64,000 bases of DNA from assembly GCA_020634795.1 (NCBI GenBank), contig JACKAZ010000009.1, positions 62,001-126,000 on the forward strand, in the 5' to 3' direction. The DNA is from Ardenticatenales bacterium (GTDB lineage: Bacteria > Chloroflexota > Anaerolineae > Ardenticatenales > Ardenticatenaceae). The notes under the pieces were generated by a model that had not been told where the DNA came from, made no database searches, and saw only the letters and a list, made by a program, of their open reading frames with translations. Each line of letters begins with the position of its first letter. Positions within the stretch are counted from its first letter, which is position 1. Below, piece after piece: positions 36,270-46,112 of this stretch. The translations under genes and the position numbers were made by a program.

Positions 36270-36821
36270 CTAATTATTCTTCGCGTTGGCGCGTGCGGCG
36301 TCGCGGCTGGCGGCTTGCAACAGCCGCTGCACATGACGGTCGTCCGGACTTTGTTCCAGGGCGCGTGCCAAGTGGGCCGCAGCCCGCAGGTTGTCGCTGC
36401 GTGCTTGGTAGATCAGCCCCAACATATAGTGGACATTCGGGACATTGGGATCCGCCGCTAAAGCATGTTCGTAGGCCGCGATAGCATCGTCTTGCGCGTC
36501 GCGGCTGCTTGTTTCCAAGCGGCCCAGCCGTGCCGCCCCCAAGTTGACCCAAAGATTAGCCACATCCGGATGGGCGCTCGCCGCCGGTTCCAGCAGCGCT
36601 TGCGCCGCCTCGTAATCTTCCAGCAACACATACGCCCCACCCAGATTCAGGATAATTTCGATATCCTCAGGGTGCGCCGCCAAGAGCGGTTCCAACAACG
36701 CTTGCGCCTGCGCCGCCTCGCCACGGTGAAGGTGTCGAATCGCCTCTCGAAAGTTGGGGTCCTGCTGACTCTGGAAGGGCCGGTGCCCACCCGCTTCGTT
36801 TTTCTTATCCTCACGCATCAT
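36270..36821 (-). CDS. TPR-repeat protein
   Basis: 183 residues from ATG at 36821 (ATG at 36818 is equivalent). Four or so tetratricopeptide repeats: AIRHLHRGEAAQAQALLEPLL, IILNLGGAYVLLEDYEAAQALLEP, LWVNLGAARLG with DDAIAAYEHALAADP, and HYMLGLIYQARSDNLRAAAHLARALEQSP. A protein-protein scaffold with no catalytic residues. It overlaps the end of the HEAT-repeat gene by about 10 bp, so the two are likely coupled and may work together. No membrane segment. Confidence 0.8.
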   Translation of the reverse strand: MMREDKKNEAGGHRPFQSQQDPNFREAIRHLHRGEAAQAQALLEPLLAAHPEDIEIILNLGGAYVLLEDYEAAQALLEPAASAHPDVANLWVNLGAARLGRLETSSRDAQDDAIAAYEHALAADPNVPNVHYMLGLIYQARSDNLRAAAHLARALEQSPDDRHVQRLLQAASRDAARANAKNN

Positions 36822-37779
36822 CGTCGTCGTCCTCTCCCTCAAAGAGCGAATCCCCAAGGAAGGGGGTGGTCAAATCCCCCTCCAGCAGTGCCATCTCGGC
36901 CAGTGCGTCACGCGCCTGTTCCGCCAACTCGCTCTCATCCTGTTCGATGAAAATTTGCAATGCCCGACGCGCCTGCGCCCCGCCGATCTGCCCCAAAGAC
37001 CAGATCGCCACTTCGCGGACACCGATCTCCTCGTCGGCCAGCAGCCGTGCCAGGGACGCGACCGCCTTCGGATCGGCCAGCTCGCCTGCGGCCCGCGCCG
37101 CCTCGAAACGGAAGGCGGCTTCGTCGCTGCTCAATTCGGCGCGCACTTGGCCGCGCCAGTACTCATCAGCGCTGCGCCCCATCGCGAAGATCGCGCTTTG
37201 ACGCATCCGATCGTCGGGATCTTCGTAGGCACGGGCGATGATGCCGCGCAGTTCGGGGTCGCTGCTGTAGGCCAGCGATTCGATGGCACGGCGACGCACT
37301 GCGGTTGGGACGGCCACATCATCGGTGAGCGCCAGCAAACGAGAGACGATCTCTTGAAACCGTTCCATCGTCAACTGCCCCAGCTCCCCCTGCAAGACGA
37401 AACGGCCCAGCGCCGAGGCTGCGCTGGCCTGCACTTCGGGCGATTCGTCCTCCAATAGTCGCAAGAAGGGACGGACGAGGGTCACATGCTCATGTTCCCA
37501 CAGCCCATCGATGCTCAACCGTCGCACTTCGGCGTCGACATCATAGAGTCCCCGTCGAAAAACGGCGCTGAAATCGAGATGGAAATCGTCATCGCCCAGA
37601 TCGGTGAGCTTCGCCACGAGCAAACGCCGCTTGTCGACGGAGATCGAAGGCCACAGGTCGTCCAATTCGGCCTTCGCCTCCCGCGATAGGTTGCTCAATG
37701 CTTCCAACGGCAGTCCGCTGAGCGGTTCGGAGTCGTCAGCGAGTTTGTCGAGTACTTGTTCGTAGCGGTCGTCGCTCAT
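36811..37779 (-). CDS. HEAT-repeat protein
   Basis: 322 residues. Repeated helical pairs typical of HEAT/PBS-lyase-like repeats: PEVQASAASALGRFV, TAVRRRAIESLAYSSDPELRGII, DRMRQSAIFAMGRSADEYW, AFRFEAARAAGELADPKAVASLARLL, IGVREVAIWSLGQIGGAQARRAL. N-terminus (about 1-75) is separate and charged; C-terminus ends in five Asp. No Cys pair or other chromophore-lyase residue is evident, so the role is most likely structural or binding. Possible partner of the overlapping TPR protein. AGAGAGA precedes the ATG. Confidence 0.8.
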   Translation of the reverse strand: MSDDRYEQVLDKLADDSEPLSGLPLEALSNLSREAKAELDDLWPSISVDKRRLLVAKLTDLGDDDFHLDFSAVFRRGLYDVDAEVRRLSIDGLWEHEHVTLVRPFLRLLEDESPEVQASAASALGRFVLQGELGQLTMERFQEIVSRLLALTDDVAVPTAVRRRAIESLAYSSDPELRGIIARAYEDPDDRMRQSAIFAMGRSADEYWRGQVRAELSSDEAAFRFEAARAAGELADPKAVASLARLLADEEIGVREVAIWSLGQIGGAQARRALQIFIEQDESELAEQARDALAEMALLEGDLTTPFLGDSLFEGEDDDDDA

Positions 37780-37794
37780 TCTCTCTGTCTTTCG

Positions 37795-39276
37795 TCAGGA
37801 GCCACTCGTGGTCGTCGCGTGCAGCCAGAGATCGGGCGGCAGCGCGAAAAGCGGCAAGATGACATGTTCGTCCAAAATCCCCTGCCACGCCGCTTGGTAG
37901 CGGGCCTGCTGCGTGGCAAAGTCGCAATCGGGCAGGGTGGCGGCCGCGTCCAGCGCATCGGCCACAGCGGGGTTGTCGAAGCCCGTCACATTCTGGTCTT
38001 CGCCCGGCGGGGCGGCCCACATCGTCCGCTGATCGGGGTCGCCTGACATGTCATAGGCCAAGAGTGCGACCTGCCATTTGTCGTGTTGGAGCCGTTCTTG
38101 CACCGTATAGCTTTCCAAAAAGATCGGTTTGAGCTGCACCCCGATCGCGGCCCACTGCGCGGCCAACCGTTGCGCCATCGCTTCCCAGCGGGCATCCTGA
38201 CTCAAGGGCAGAATCATCTCGATCGTCAACGACTTGCCCGCGATGTTACGGCGGAAGCCATCGTCGCCGATCCGTTGCCAGCCCGCTTCGTCGAGCAGCG
38301 CGTCGGCCCGTGGCACATCATGGTCGAGCGGCGTGGGGGGCGCGGCCCAATGGCCGGGCGGCAGCAGCGCCGTCAGCAAGGCGGCCTCGCCCTGATAACT
38401 GTCCGCGTAAAGCGCCGTTCGATCCGTCGCCAGGCTCAACGCTTCGCGCAAGGTCGGGTCGCCGAGCAGCGCGTCGTCGAGCCGAAAGAAGAGTGCCGCC
38501 AAGCGCTCCCCACTGGGGGTGGACGAACGCCCCTCCGCCAGCGTTGGCCCGGCGGTCAGCGCTTGCGCCCCGACCACGCCCCCGATCTCGCCCGCAGCCC
38601 ACGCCTCTCGCAAACTTTCTTCGTCGGTGAACTGTTGATAGTCCCACGCCGCCTCATCCGTTCCGAGCTGCCAGCGATCGTCGCCCGTAGGAAGCGCGTC
38701 ATCGACCAGAATCGGCCAAGTGGCGAAACGCCAGATGGCGGGACAGCTCATCGCCTCAACTTCCAGCCGAATCGCCCCCGTTTCGACGCTGATCCCCGCC
38801 AATGCGGGCAGCGCCCCCGCGATGGCGGCGCGGCTGAAAAGCGGGGCAAGGTTGTCGCTGTCGACCGTCTCCCTGAGCGTGAAGGTGATTTCGTCGCCCG
38901 ATACCGACCATCCCGTCGCCAAGGAATCGTTGTCGGCTTGGCCCGTGACAGGATCGAGCAGCGTCGCGCTGAGCCGTTGGCGCAGCAGCGTCTCCAGCGC
39001 GGTGGGTTGCGCCGCCAAGGGGTCGCTCTCGGCCACCGACGCCAAACCGCCGAGCAACAGCGGTCGTCCCTCGTCGCGCGGCACAGCCATTTCAACGCTG
39101 TTCACCGCGCCCGGGGCGCTGGCCGTCGGCGCGGGCTGCGCTTCGGCAGCGTGCTCTGGCGCGGCGGTGGCGCGGGCGGGGGCCACGTTGGGGGTGCTGT
39201 GCGTCAACCGCCAAACGAGGATGAAGGCCGAGAACAGCGCGATATAGAGGAGGGTTCGGGCGCGAAAATTCAGCAT
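37795..39276 (-). CDS. divergent, membrane-anchored family 5 solute-binding protein
   Basis: 493 residues. An N-terminal membrane segment (LLYIALFSAFILVWRL) without lipobox Cys anchors it. The C-terminal two thirds resemble SBP_bac_5 (peptide-binding) proteins: LREALSLATDRTALYADSYQGEAALLTALLPPGHW, RADALLDEAGW, and LEVALLAYDMSGDPDQRTMW-like segments. The N-terminal lobe is shorter than in the window's other four binding proteins (568-621 residues). It lies 199 bp downstream in chromosome order from dppF, but upstream in transcription is dppF, so it may be co-transcribed with peptide transporter system 1. Confidence 0.7.
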   Translation of the reverse strand: MLNFRARTLLYIALFSAFILVWRLTHSTPNVAPARATAAPEHAAEAQPAPTASAPGAVNSVEMAVPRDEGRPLLLGGLASVAESDPLAAQPTALETLLRQRLSATLLDPVTGQADNDSLATGWSVSGDEITFTLRETVDSDNLAPLFSRAAIAGALPALAGISVETGAIRLEVEAMSCPAIWRFATWPILVDDALPTGDDRWQLGTDEAAWDYQQFTDEESLREAWAAGEIGGVVGAQALTAGPTLAEGRSSTPSGERLAALFFRLDDALLGDPTLREALSLATDRTALYADSYQGEAALLTALLPPGHWAAPPTPLDHDVPRADALLDEAGWQRIGDDGFRRNIAGKSLTIEMILPLSQDARWEAMAQRLAAQWAAIGVQLKPIFLESYTVQERLQHDKWQVALLAYDMSGDPDQRTMWAAPPGEDQNVTGFDNPAVADALDAAATLPDCDFATQQARYQAAWQGILDEHVILPLFALPPDLWLHATTTSGS

Positions 39277-39475
39277 GGATACCGGTCGATAGCATTATCG
39301 GTCAATCGTAGGATTGTAGCAGAAGAGGGGGAAGGGTGCTTAACCGAGGGTGGTGCGGGGCGAGGCTGGCCCTCTTTCGGGGGCGGTAGCGTAGAGAATG
39401 GAGAATGGAGAATGGAACAGATTGCCTTTACCAAGGGGTTTGCAATGCAACCGATTCTCGATTCTCGATTGGCCC

Positions 39476-40469
<994 letters not shown>

Positions 40470-40477
<8 letters not shown>

Positions 40478-41525
40478 GGATGGCTCCTTCGGCAAAGACG
40501 TTCGCGGGGCTATCGGCCCACTGATCTTTCGTTTCCGGCACCCAGCGCCAACAGCGCACCCAATGGCCTGCGGCCACTTCGTGCAGCGGCGGCTTTTGCT
40601 CCACACAGATCGGGTGGCCGGGCTGGTACGGACAGCGTGGCGCAAAGTGACAGAGCGCTTCGGGCAGGTCGACCAAGTTCGGCACCGAACCGGGAATCAC
40701 GGCCAACTGATCCTTGACTTCCCCCAAAACGGGGATCGAGGCGAGCAGCCCTTCGGTATAGGGGTGAGCGGGCGACTTGAAGAGACGGACCACCTCGGCA
40801 TATTCCACGATCCGTCCGGCATACATCACCGCCACGCTGTCGGCCATCTCGGCGACCACCCCCAAGTCGTGGGTGATCAGCAGAATGGCGGTGCCCATCT
40901 CGTCGCGCAGGTGGCGCATCAGATCGAGGATCTGAGCCTGAATCGTCACATCCAGGGCGGTGGTGGGCTCATCGGCGATCAGCAGTTGGGGGTTGCAGGC
41001 CAGCGCCATCGCGATCATCACGCGCTGCGCCTGACCGCCCGAAATCTCGTGCGGGAAGGCCCGCGCCCGCCGTTCGGGGCTGGGGATACCGACTTTGCGC
41101 AGCATCTCGATGGCGCGCGCATTGGCCTCCTTCTCATCCACCCGCTGGTGGATGCGGATCGCCTCCGCCACCTGATCGCCGATCCGAAAGACGGGGTTGA
41201 GCGAACCGGTCGGCTGCTGAAAGATCATCGAGATGAAATTGCCCCGAATGTTCCGCATGTTGGCATCGGACAGCGTCAGCAGATCTTCGCCGTTGAAGAA
41301 GATTTCACCCGCCGAGATGCGCCCCGGGTAGCCGATCAGACGCATGATCGACAGCGAAGTGACGCTCTTGCCACTCCCCGATTCGCCGACCAAGCCCAGC
41401 ACTTCGCCGCGGTTGATCGTCAGATCGACGCCGTTGACGGCGTTGACGATGCCATCTTCAGTGTCGAAATAGGTTCGCAGCCCGCGCACCGCCAGTACCG
41501 CTTGGTTGCCGTTCAACGCATCCAC
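40470..41525 (-). CDS. dppD: oligopeptide ABC transporter ATPase, D type (system 1)
   Basis: 351 residues. Walker A GESGSGKS, signature ISGGQAQR, Walker B LLIADEPTTALDVT, and C-terminal Cys region HFAPRCPYQPGHPIC. Pairs with DppF. Upstream 41605-41577 holds TTGTCA-N17-TATGCT, a sigma70-like promoter, so the ATPase pair can be expressed separately from oppA2, whose terminator lies upstream. Confidence 0.93.
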
Positions 41526-41576
41526 AGACGTCTCCTTTTGTTGCGTGATGGGCGCTCACCCATCGATTGAAGCGCT

Positions 41577-41605
41577 AGCATAGGGCCACGCGCCAATTTT
41601 GACAA
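41577..41605 (-). promoter_or_regulatory. sigma70-like promoter for dppD-dppF (system 1)
   Basis: TTGTCA and TATGCT on the minus strand separated by exactly 17 bp, about 52 bp upstream of the dppD ATG. Confidence 0.55.
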
Positions 41606-41734
41606 GTTGGGTCAACGCAGAACGAACGGCAAGGCTGAAGGGGTCAGTGGCACGTGACCGGGGGCGTCGCGGTGCGATGGGCAGCGGATGGCATGGAAAG
41701 GCCGTGGGGCTGGCCGTTGTGGGTGGCATTGCAG

Positions 41735-41765
41735 ATGGCCCTGTGCCGTGACACGGCAGGGCCAT
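41735..41765. repeat. long imperfect hairpin upstream of dppD
   Basis: ATGGCCCTG-tg-CCGT pairs with ACGG-CAGGGCCAT across a gac loop: a 13-bp stem with a 2-nt bulge. It sits between the oppA2 terminator and the dppD promoter. Confidence 0.45.
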
Positions 41766-41785
41766 GGGGGGCGCTGTGGAAGCGA

Positions 41786-41815
41786 CAGAAAAGGCCGCCC
41801 CAGTGGGGCGGCCCT
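41786..41815 (-). terminator. intrinsic terminator after oppA2
   Basis: Minus-strand GGCCGCCCC-ACT-GGGGCGGCC stem of 9 bp followed by TTTTC. Nearly identical to the terminator at 43884-43913 after the paralogue oppA1. Confidence 0.88.
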
Positions 41816-41834
41816 CCTGTAGGATTGGTACGGC

Positions 41835-43640
41835 CTATTGGCCGGTCGCTTCCCGTTTCGCGTCCCAATCGAGTTGCCACTGATACCACGCATCGCCGCC
41901 CGAGGGCGAGATGACGACCTGCTCCATCCACGGCTTGCGCAGTTGGACGGTGGTGTAGTAGTAGATCGGCGCGATGGCGGCTTCGGTGTCGACCAAGATC
42001 ATCTCGGCCTCTTTGTACATCTCCGCCCGCTTGTCCTGATCCTGTTCGATCGATGCCTCGTTGACCAGTTGGTCGAACGCCTCGTTCTGGAACATCGCCG
42101 AGTTGTTGCCCGAGGCCGAGTTGAAGACATCGTTCACCCAGTTGTTCTGGTCGGGGTAGTCGGCACACCAACCCAAGCGGTAGACGTTCGGCTTCTCTTC
42201 CACCGGCGAGGCAGGCGCGATCGTTTCCAGATAGACGCCCCACTCTTGGTTCTCGATGTTGATAAAAGCCGACGGGAAGGCTTCCAGCCACATCGCTTGG
42301 ACCGCCTGCGCGATGGCGGCATGGGCCTCGCTGGTGTTGTGCATGATCAGCAGCTCCAGCCCTTCCCCGTTGGGGTAGCCCGCTTCTTCCATCCAGGCTT
42401 GAGCCTGCGCCACTTGGGCCGCGTAATCGTCCATCACCATCCAGCCCCCGACTTCCATATCGTCGGCCACACTGCCAAAGATACCCGGCGGCGCAAAGCT
42501 GTGTGCCGGAATCTGGCCGCCCTTGATCACATTGTCGATCAGCACCGGGCGGTTGATGGCAGCCGAAAGCGCACGGCGCACCGTGGCGTTGTCGGTCGGC
42601 GGCTTGTCGTTGACGAAGCCGAAGTAGTAAGTACAGGTCTGGGGCGAGATGTTCAGCTCTTGGCTCAACACCTCGTCGGAGCGCACCCGGTCCAGATCGG
42701 CAGAGGGCGGGCTGGTGACATCCAGTTCGCCCGACTCATAGAGAGCCATCGCCGTGGAATCTTCGGTGATGATCGCTCCCACGATACGATCGATCTGCAC
42801 CGTATCGGCCTCGAAGTAGTAGGGATTCTTTATCAGATTCAGCTCAACGTTATGTTCCCACGCTTCCAGCGTGTAGGCACCGCTGGTGACGATTGAACCC
42901 GCCTCGGTCCACCCATCGCCCACCTCGGTGATCACGTCAAGGGGTTGGGCATAGGTGATCCACATCCCCATGATGGCGGGGGCGTAGCTGATCGGATCGG
43001 CAAAGGTGACTTCCAAGGTCGTGTCGTCGACCGCATTGACACCAAGGCCATCGCTGAGCGTCTGGAAATCCTCCGCCTCGGGAACGGCGTTGTTGAACGC
43101 TTCACCCCCGTCGATCACGTAAAGGACGTAGGCGTAATCAGAGGCCGTGTTCGGGTCAAGCGTGCGGCGGATCCCATCGGCGAAGTCTTGGGCTACCAAC
43201 GGACGCACCTCGCTGATTTCGCCGCTGTCGGCGTTGCGCGTCACCCACGACAGATCGTCTCGCAGGTTGAAGGTGTAGGTACGGCCATCCTCGGAAACGG
43301 TCCAGTCGGTGGCGGCCCACGGCTCAACCTCGGCCTCTTGGTTGAAGCGGGTCAGACCCATGAACATGTTGGTGATGATGTCGACCGAAACGCTATCGGT
43401 GGCGACCGAGGGATCCAAGCTGGGCGGCTCGGTGCCGTGGTTGATGTCGAGCGTTACCAGACTCGCATCGCCCGCCACCGGGTCGCTTGTTGAGTCACCC
43501 TCGCTACCTGCTTCGCTTCCGTCCTCGCTCTGCGTGGTGTCGTCTGCGGTGCCCGCAGGCGCATCATCGTTGCCCGCAGAACTACAGGCTGACAGCAGCA
43601 GCAGCGATAGCAGCAGTAGGGCTAACAGTGATTTTCTCAT
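41835..43640 (-). CDS. oligopeptide-binding lipoprotein oppA2 (system 1)
   Basis: 601 residues from ATG at 43640; AGGAGG lies 7 nt upstream (ATG at 43646 is too close). Lipobox LLSAC, C19, then an acidic Gly/Ser/Thr linker. SBP_bac_5 fold (family 5): GTEPPSLDPSVATDSV, ATDWTVSEDGRTYTFNLRDDLSW, VRRALSAAINRPVLIDNV. Captures oligopeptides outside the membrane for the permeases. Close paralogue of oppA1 next door, with long identical blocks. It has its own TTGAACCA-N16-GTAT promoter and terminator. Confidence 0.93.
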   Translation of the reverse strand: MRKSLLALLLLSLLLLSACSSAGNDDAPAGTADDTTQSEDGSEAGSEGDSTSDPVAGDASLVTLDINHGTEPPSLDPSVATDSVSVDIITNMFMGLTRFNQEAEVEPWAATDWTVSEDGRTYTFNLRDDLSWVTRNADSGEISEVRPLVAQDFADGIRRTLDPNTASDYAYVLYVIDGGEAFNNAVPEAEDFQTLSDGLGVNAVDDTTLEVTFADPISYAPAIMGMWITYAQPLDVITEVGDGWTEAGSIVTSGAYTLEAWEHNVELNLIKNPYYFEADTVQIDRIVGAIITEDSTAMALYESGELDVTSPPSADLDRVRSDEVLSQELNISPQTCTYYFGFVNDKPPTDNATVRRALSAAINRPVLIDNVIKGGQIPAHSFAPPGIFGSVADDMEVGGWMVMDDYAAQVAQAQAWMEEAGYPNGEGLELLIMHNTSEAHAAIAQAVQAMWLEAFPSAFINIENQEWGVYLETIAPASPVEEKPNVYRLGWCADYPDQNNWVNDVFNSASGNNSAMFQNEAFDQLVNEASIEQDQDKRAEMYKEAEMILVDTEAAIAPIYYYTTVQLRKPWMEQVVISPSGGDAWYQWQLDWDAKREATGQ

Positions 43641-43779
43641 TACCATTCCTCCTTTGGATGTGCTATGGTGCAGAAGTGGAGTCGTCGCTTCTCCTCCTTT
43701 CAGCGTAGAGGTGGGATGGGTGAGCGGCGCACCATGGTCGTAGATCTCCTCACTCACAATCCGCTCACCGTGCATAAGT

Positions 43780-43807
43780 ATACATCACGACAGCCATTCT
43801 GGTTCAA
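43780..43807 (-). promoter_or_regulatory. putative ECF-sigma promoter for oppA2
   Basis: TTGAACCA (43807-43800), 16 bp, GTAT (43783-43780), then ACTT. Same elements and spacing as the sites at 48380-48407 and 58493-58520. About 140 bp upstream of the oppA2 start. Confidence 0.6.
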
Positions 43808-43883
43808 TCGGGCGGTCCGTGACGGTGAGAGGGCGATAGGAAGCCACCGTAGCCGTAACGCGCCGTCAGTCAAGGCGCACGAC

Positions 43884-43913
43884 ACAAAAAGGCCGCCCCC
43901 GTGGGGGCGGCCT
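43884..43913 (-). terminator. intrinsic terminator after oppA1
   Basis: Minus-strand GGCCGCCCC / GGGGCGGCC stem followed by TTTTTGTG, 29 bp after the oppA1 stop codon. Near copy of the oppA2 terminator. Confidence 0.9.
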
Positions 43914-43942
43914 CCGTGATGGCGTTTAGGTCGTCAACCGGC

Positions 43943-45808
43943 TTATTGGCCCGTTGCTTCCTTCTTGGCGTCCCAGTCCATGGTGTACTGGTACCAGGGG
44001 TTGCCACCCGCGGGCGCAACGATGACGTTGGTCATGTACGGCTTGCGCATTTGCACGGTGGTGTAGTAGTAGATCGGCGCGATCGCGGCGTCGGTGTCAA
44101 CCAGAAGCGTTTCGGCTTCCTTGTACATTTCGACACGCTTGTCTTGATCTTGCTCGATGGCGGCGGCTTCAACCAGTGCATCGTAGTCGGGGTTGCTGTA
44201 AACCGCCGAGTTGTTACCCGAGGCCGAGTTGAAGACGTCGTTCACCCAGTTGTTCTGGTCGGGGTAGTCCGCGCACCAGCCCAAGCGGTAAACGTTCGGC
44301 TTTTCTTCCACCGGGGAGTCCGGCGAGATGGTTTCGAGGTAGACACCCCACTCTTGGTTCTCGATGGTGATGTTGGCCGCCGGGAAGGCTTCCAACCACA
44401 TCGCTTGGACCGCCTGAGCGATGGCGGCGTGGCCTTCGCTGGTGTTGTGCATGATCAGCAGGTCGAGGCCTTCACCACCGGGGTAGCCAGCTTCTTCCAT
44501 CCACGCTTGGGCTTGCGCCAATTGATCGGCGTAGTTGTCCATGACCATCCAGCCCCCCACGGACATATCGTCCGCGACGTTGCCGAAGATGCCCGGAGGC
44601 GCGAAGCTGTGGGCTGGCAGTTGACCGCCCTTGGTCACGTTGTCGATCAGGCTCGTGCGGTCGATCGCGGCCGAAAGGGCCTTGCGAACGGTCGCATTGT
44701 CGGTGGGCGGCTTGTTGTTGATGAAGCCGTAGTAGTAGGTACAGGTCGTCGGCGCGATGTTCAGCTCTTGGTTGAGCGTCTCATCGGCGCGGATGCGGTC
44801 GAGGTCAGCCGACGGCGCACCGGTGATGTCCAGACCACCCGACTCGTACAGGGACATCGCGGTGGATTCTTCAGTGATCATCGCGCCCTTGATGCGCTCG
44901 ATCTGCACGTCGTCCGCTTCGAAGTACATCGGGTTCTTGATCAGGTCCAGCTCGGCGTTGTGGTTCCACAGTTCCAGCGTGTAGGCCCCACTGGTCACGA
45001 TCCGACCGGCTTCCGTCCAGCCTTCACCCCATTCTTCGATGGTTTCGGCGGGCTGGGCATAGGTGATCCACATCCCCATGATCGCCGGGCCGTAGCCGAT
45101 CGGATCAACGAAGGTGACATCCAGCGTGGTGTCGTCAACGGCCGTCACACCCACAGCGGCTTCCACATCCGCGAAATCTTCGGCGGCGGGATCGGCGGTG
45201 TTGTAGGCTTCGGCCCCATCAATCGCGTAGAGCACGTAAGCGTAGTCCGAGGCGGTCTCGGGGTTCAGCGTGCGCTTGATGCCATACTCGAAGTCGGCGG
45301 CCGTCAGCGGGCGCACTTCTTCAATCTCGCCCGTGGACGGGTTGCGGTAGACCCAGCTCAGGTCGTCGCGCAGCTTGAAGGTGTAGGTGCGACCATCTTC
45401 CGAGACGGTCCAATCGGTCGCCGCCCACGGCTCCACATCGGCCTCTTGGTTGAAGCGGGTCAGCCCCACGAAGGTGTTGGTGATGATGTTGACCGAGGTC
45501 GTGTCCGTCGCGATCGACGGGTCGAGGCTCGGCGGCTCGGTGCCGTGGTTGATGTTCATCGTCACCTTGTTGGCCTCGGCCATGGCCGCTTCGTCTTCAG
45601 CGGCTTGCGCCGGGTCTGTGGTGGCGGTGACCACGATCGTTTCAGTCACGACCTCTTGCTCACCGGACGCACCCGTCACCACCACGGTGACTTCTTTTTC
45701 GACGACTTCGGGTTCCGAATCGGTCGTCGTGTCGGCGGTGCCGCCACCACAGGCAGCGATCACCAGCATCAGCGAGAGCAGCATAGCTGCAATCAGAAAT
45801 TTTCTCAC
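43943..45808 (-). CDS. oligopeptide-binding lipoprotein oppA1 (system 1)
   Basis: 621 residues from GTG at 45808 with GGAGGAG upstream. Lipobox VIAAC, C20. Linker rich in Thr and Glu (EVVEKEVTVVVTG). SBP_bac_5 landmarks are GTEPPSLDPSIATDT, ATDWTVSEDGRTYTFKLRDDLSW, VRKALSAAIDRTSLI and GWCADYPDQNNWVNDVFNSASGNNSA. High identity with oppA2 from about residue 85 to the C-terminus; the two differ mainly in leader and linker. Encoded after dppB-dppC, so it is the canonical binding protein of system 1. Confidence 0.93.
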   Translation of the reverse strand: MRKFLIAAMLLSLMLVIAACGGGTADTTTDSEPEVVEKEVTVVVTGASGEQEVVTETIVVTATTDPAQAAEDEAAMAEANKVTMNINHGTEPPSLDPSIATDTTSVNIITNTFVGLTRFNQEADVEPWAATDWTVSEDGRTYTFKLRDDLSWVYRNPSTGEIEEVRPLTAADFEYGIKRTLNPETASDYAYVLYAIDGAEAYNTADPAAEDFADVEAAVGVTAVDDTTLDVTFVDPIGYGPAIMGMWITYAQPAETIEEWGEGWTEAGRIVTSGAYTLELWNHNAELDLIKNPMYFEADDVQIERIKGAMITEESTAMSLYESGGLDITGAPSADLDRIRADETLNQELNIAPTTCTYYYGFINNKPPTDNATVRKALSAAIDRTSLIDNVTKGGQLPAHSFAPPGIFGNVADDMSVGGWMVMDNYADQLAQAQAWMEEAGYPGGEGLDLLIMHNTSEGHAAIAQAVQAMWLEAFPAANITIENQEWGVYLETISPDSPVEEKPNVYRLGWCADYPDQNNWVNDVFNSASGNNSAVYSNPDYDALVEAAAIEQDQDKRVEMYKEAETLLVDTDAAIAPIYYYTTVQMRKPYMTNVIVAPAGGNPWYQYTMDWDAKKEATGQ

Positions 45809-45900
45809 GTCTTCTCCTCCTCATATAGGTTGAGCGATACAAGTTTCATTGATACAACGGGTTGACAGTGGGAACGATAACAAGTCATCTGTGACGCCAT
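45805..45900 (-). CDS. possible 31-residue leader ORF coupled to oppA1
   Basis: From ATG at 45900 a 31-codon frame runs to TGA (45807-45805), whose last bases overlap the GTG start of oppA1 (GTGA). AAGGAGG precedes it, but only 2 nt before the ATG, which is short. The peptide (start MASQMTCYRSHC, end YEEEKT) resembles nothing I know. The exact stop/start overlap is what makes it worth listing. Confidence 0.3.
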   Translation of the reverse strand: MASQMTCYRSHCQPVVSMKLVSLNLYEEEKT

Positions 45901-46062
45901 CACCTCCTTATTATCTGTACAACTCGCCACCCGTTGCGCAACGAAAGAGCGCCTCACTTATGAAGCAACGGTTCTATTGTAGGAACTTCTCTCTCATCAC
46001 GCAAATCAGAGAACGAGTTGTCTTTCCGACAAGGGTCGAACCTTAGCGTTCGACCGACACAA

Positions 46063-46096
46063 CCGACCATTCGGCCCGCGTAGGCCGAATGGTCGG
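46063..46096. repeat. perfect 14-bp inverted repeat between dppC and oppA1
   Basis: CCGACCATTCGGCC / GGCCGAATGGTCGG around a 6-nt loop (CGCGTA), 17 bp after the dppC stop. No T-run on either side, so it could be a RNA-stability or attenuating hairpin separating permease and binding-protein expression. Confidence 0.6.
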
Positions 46097-46112
46097 GAGT
46101 GGTTTGATGGAA

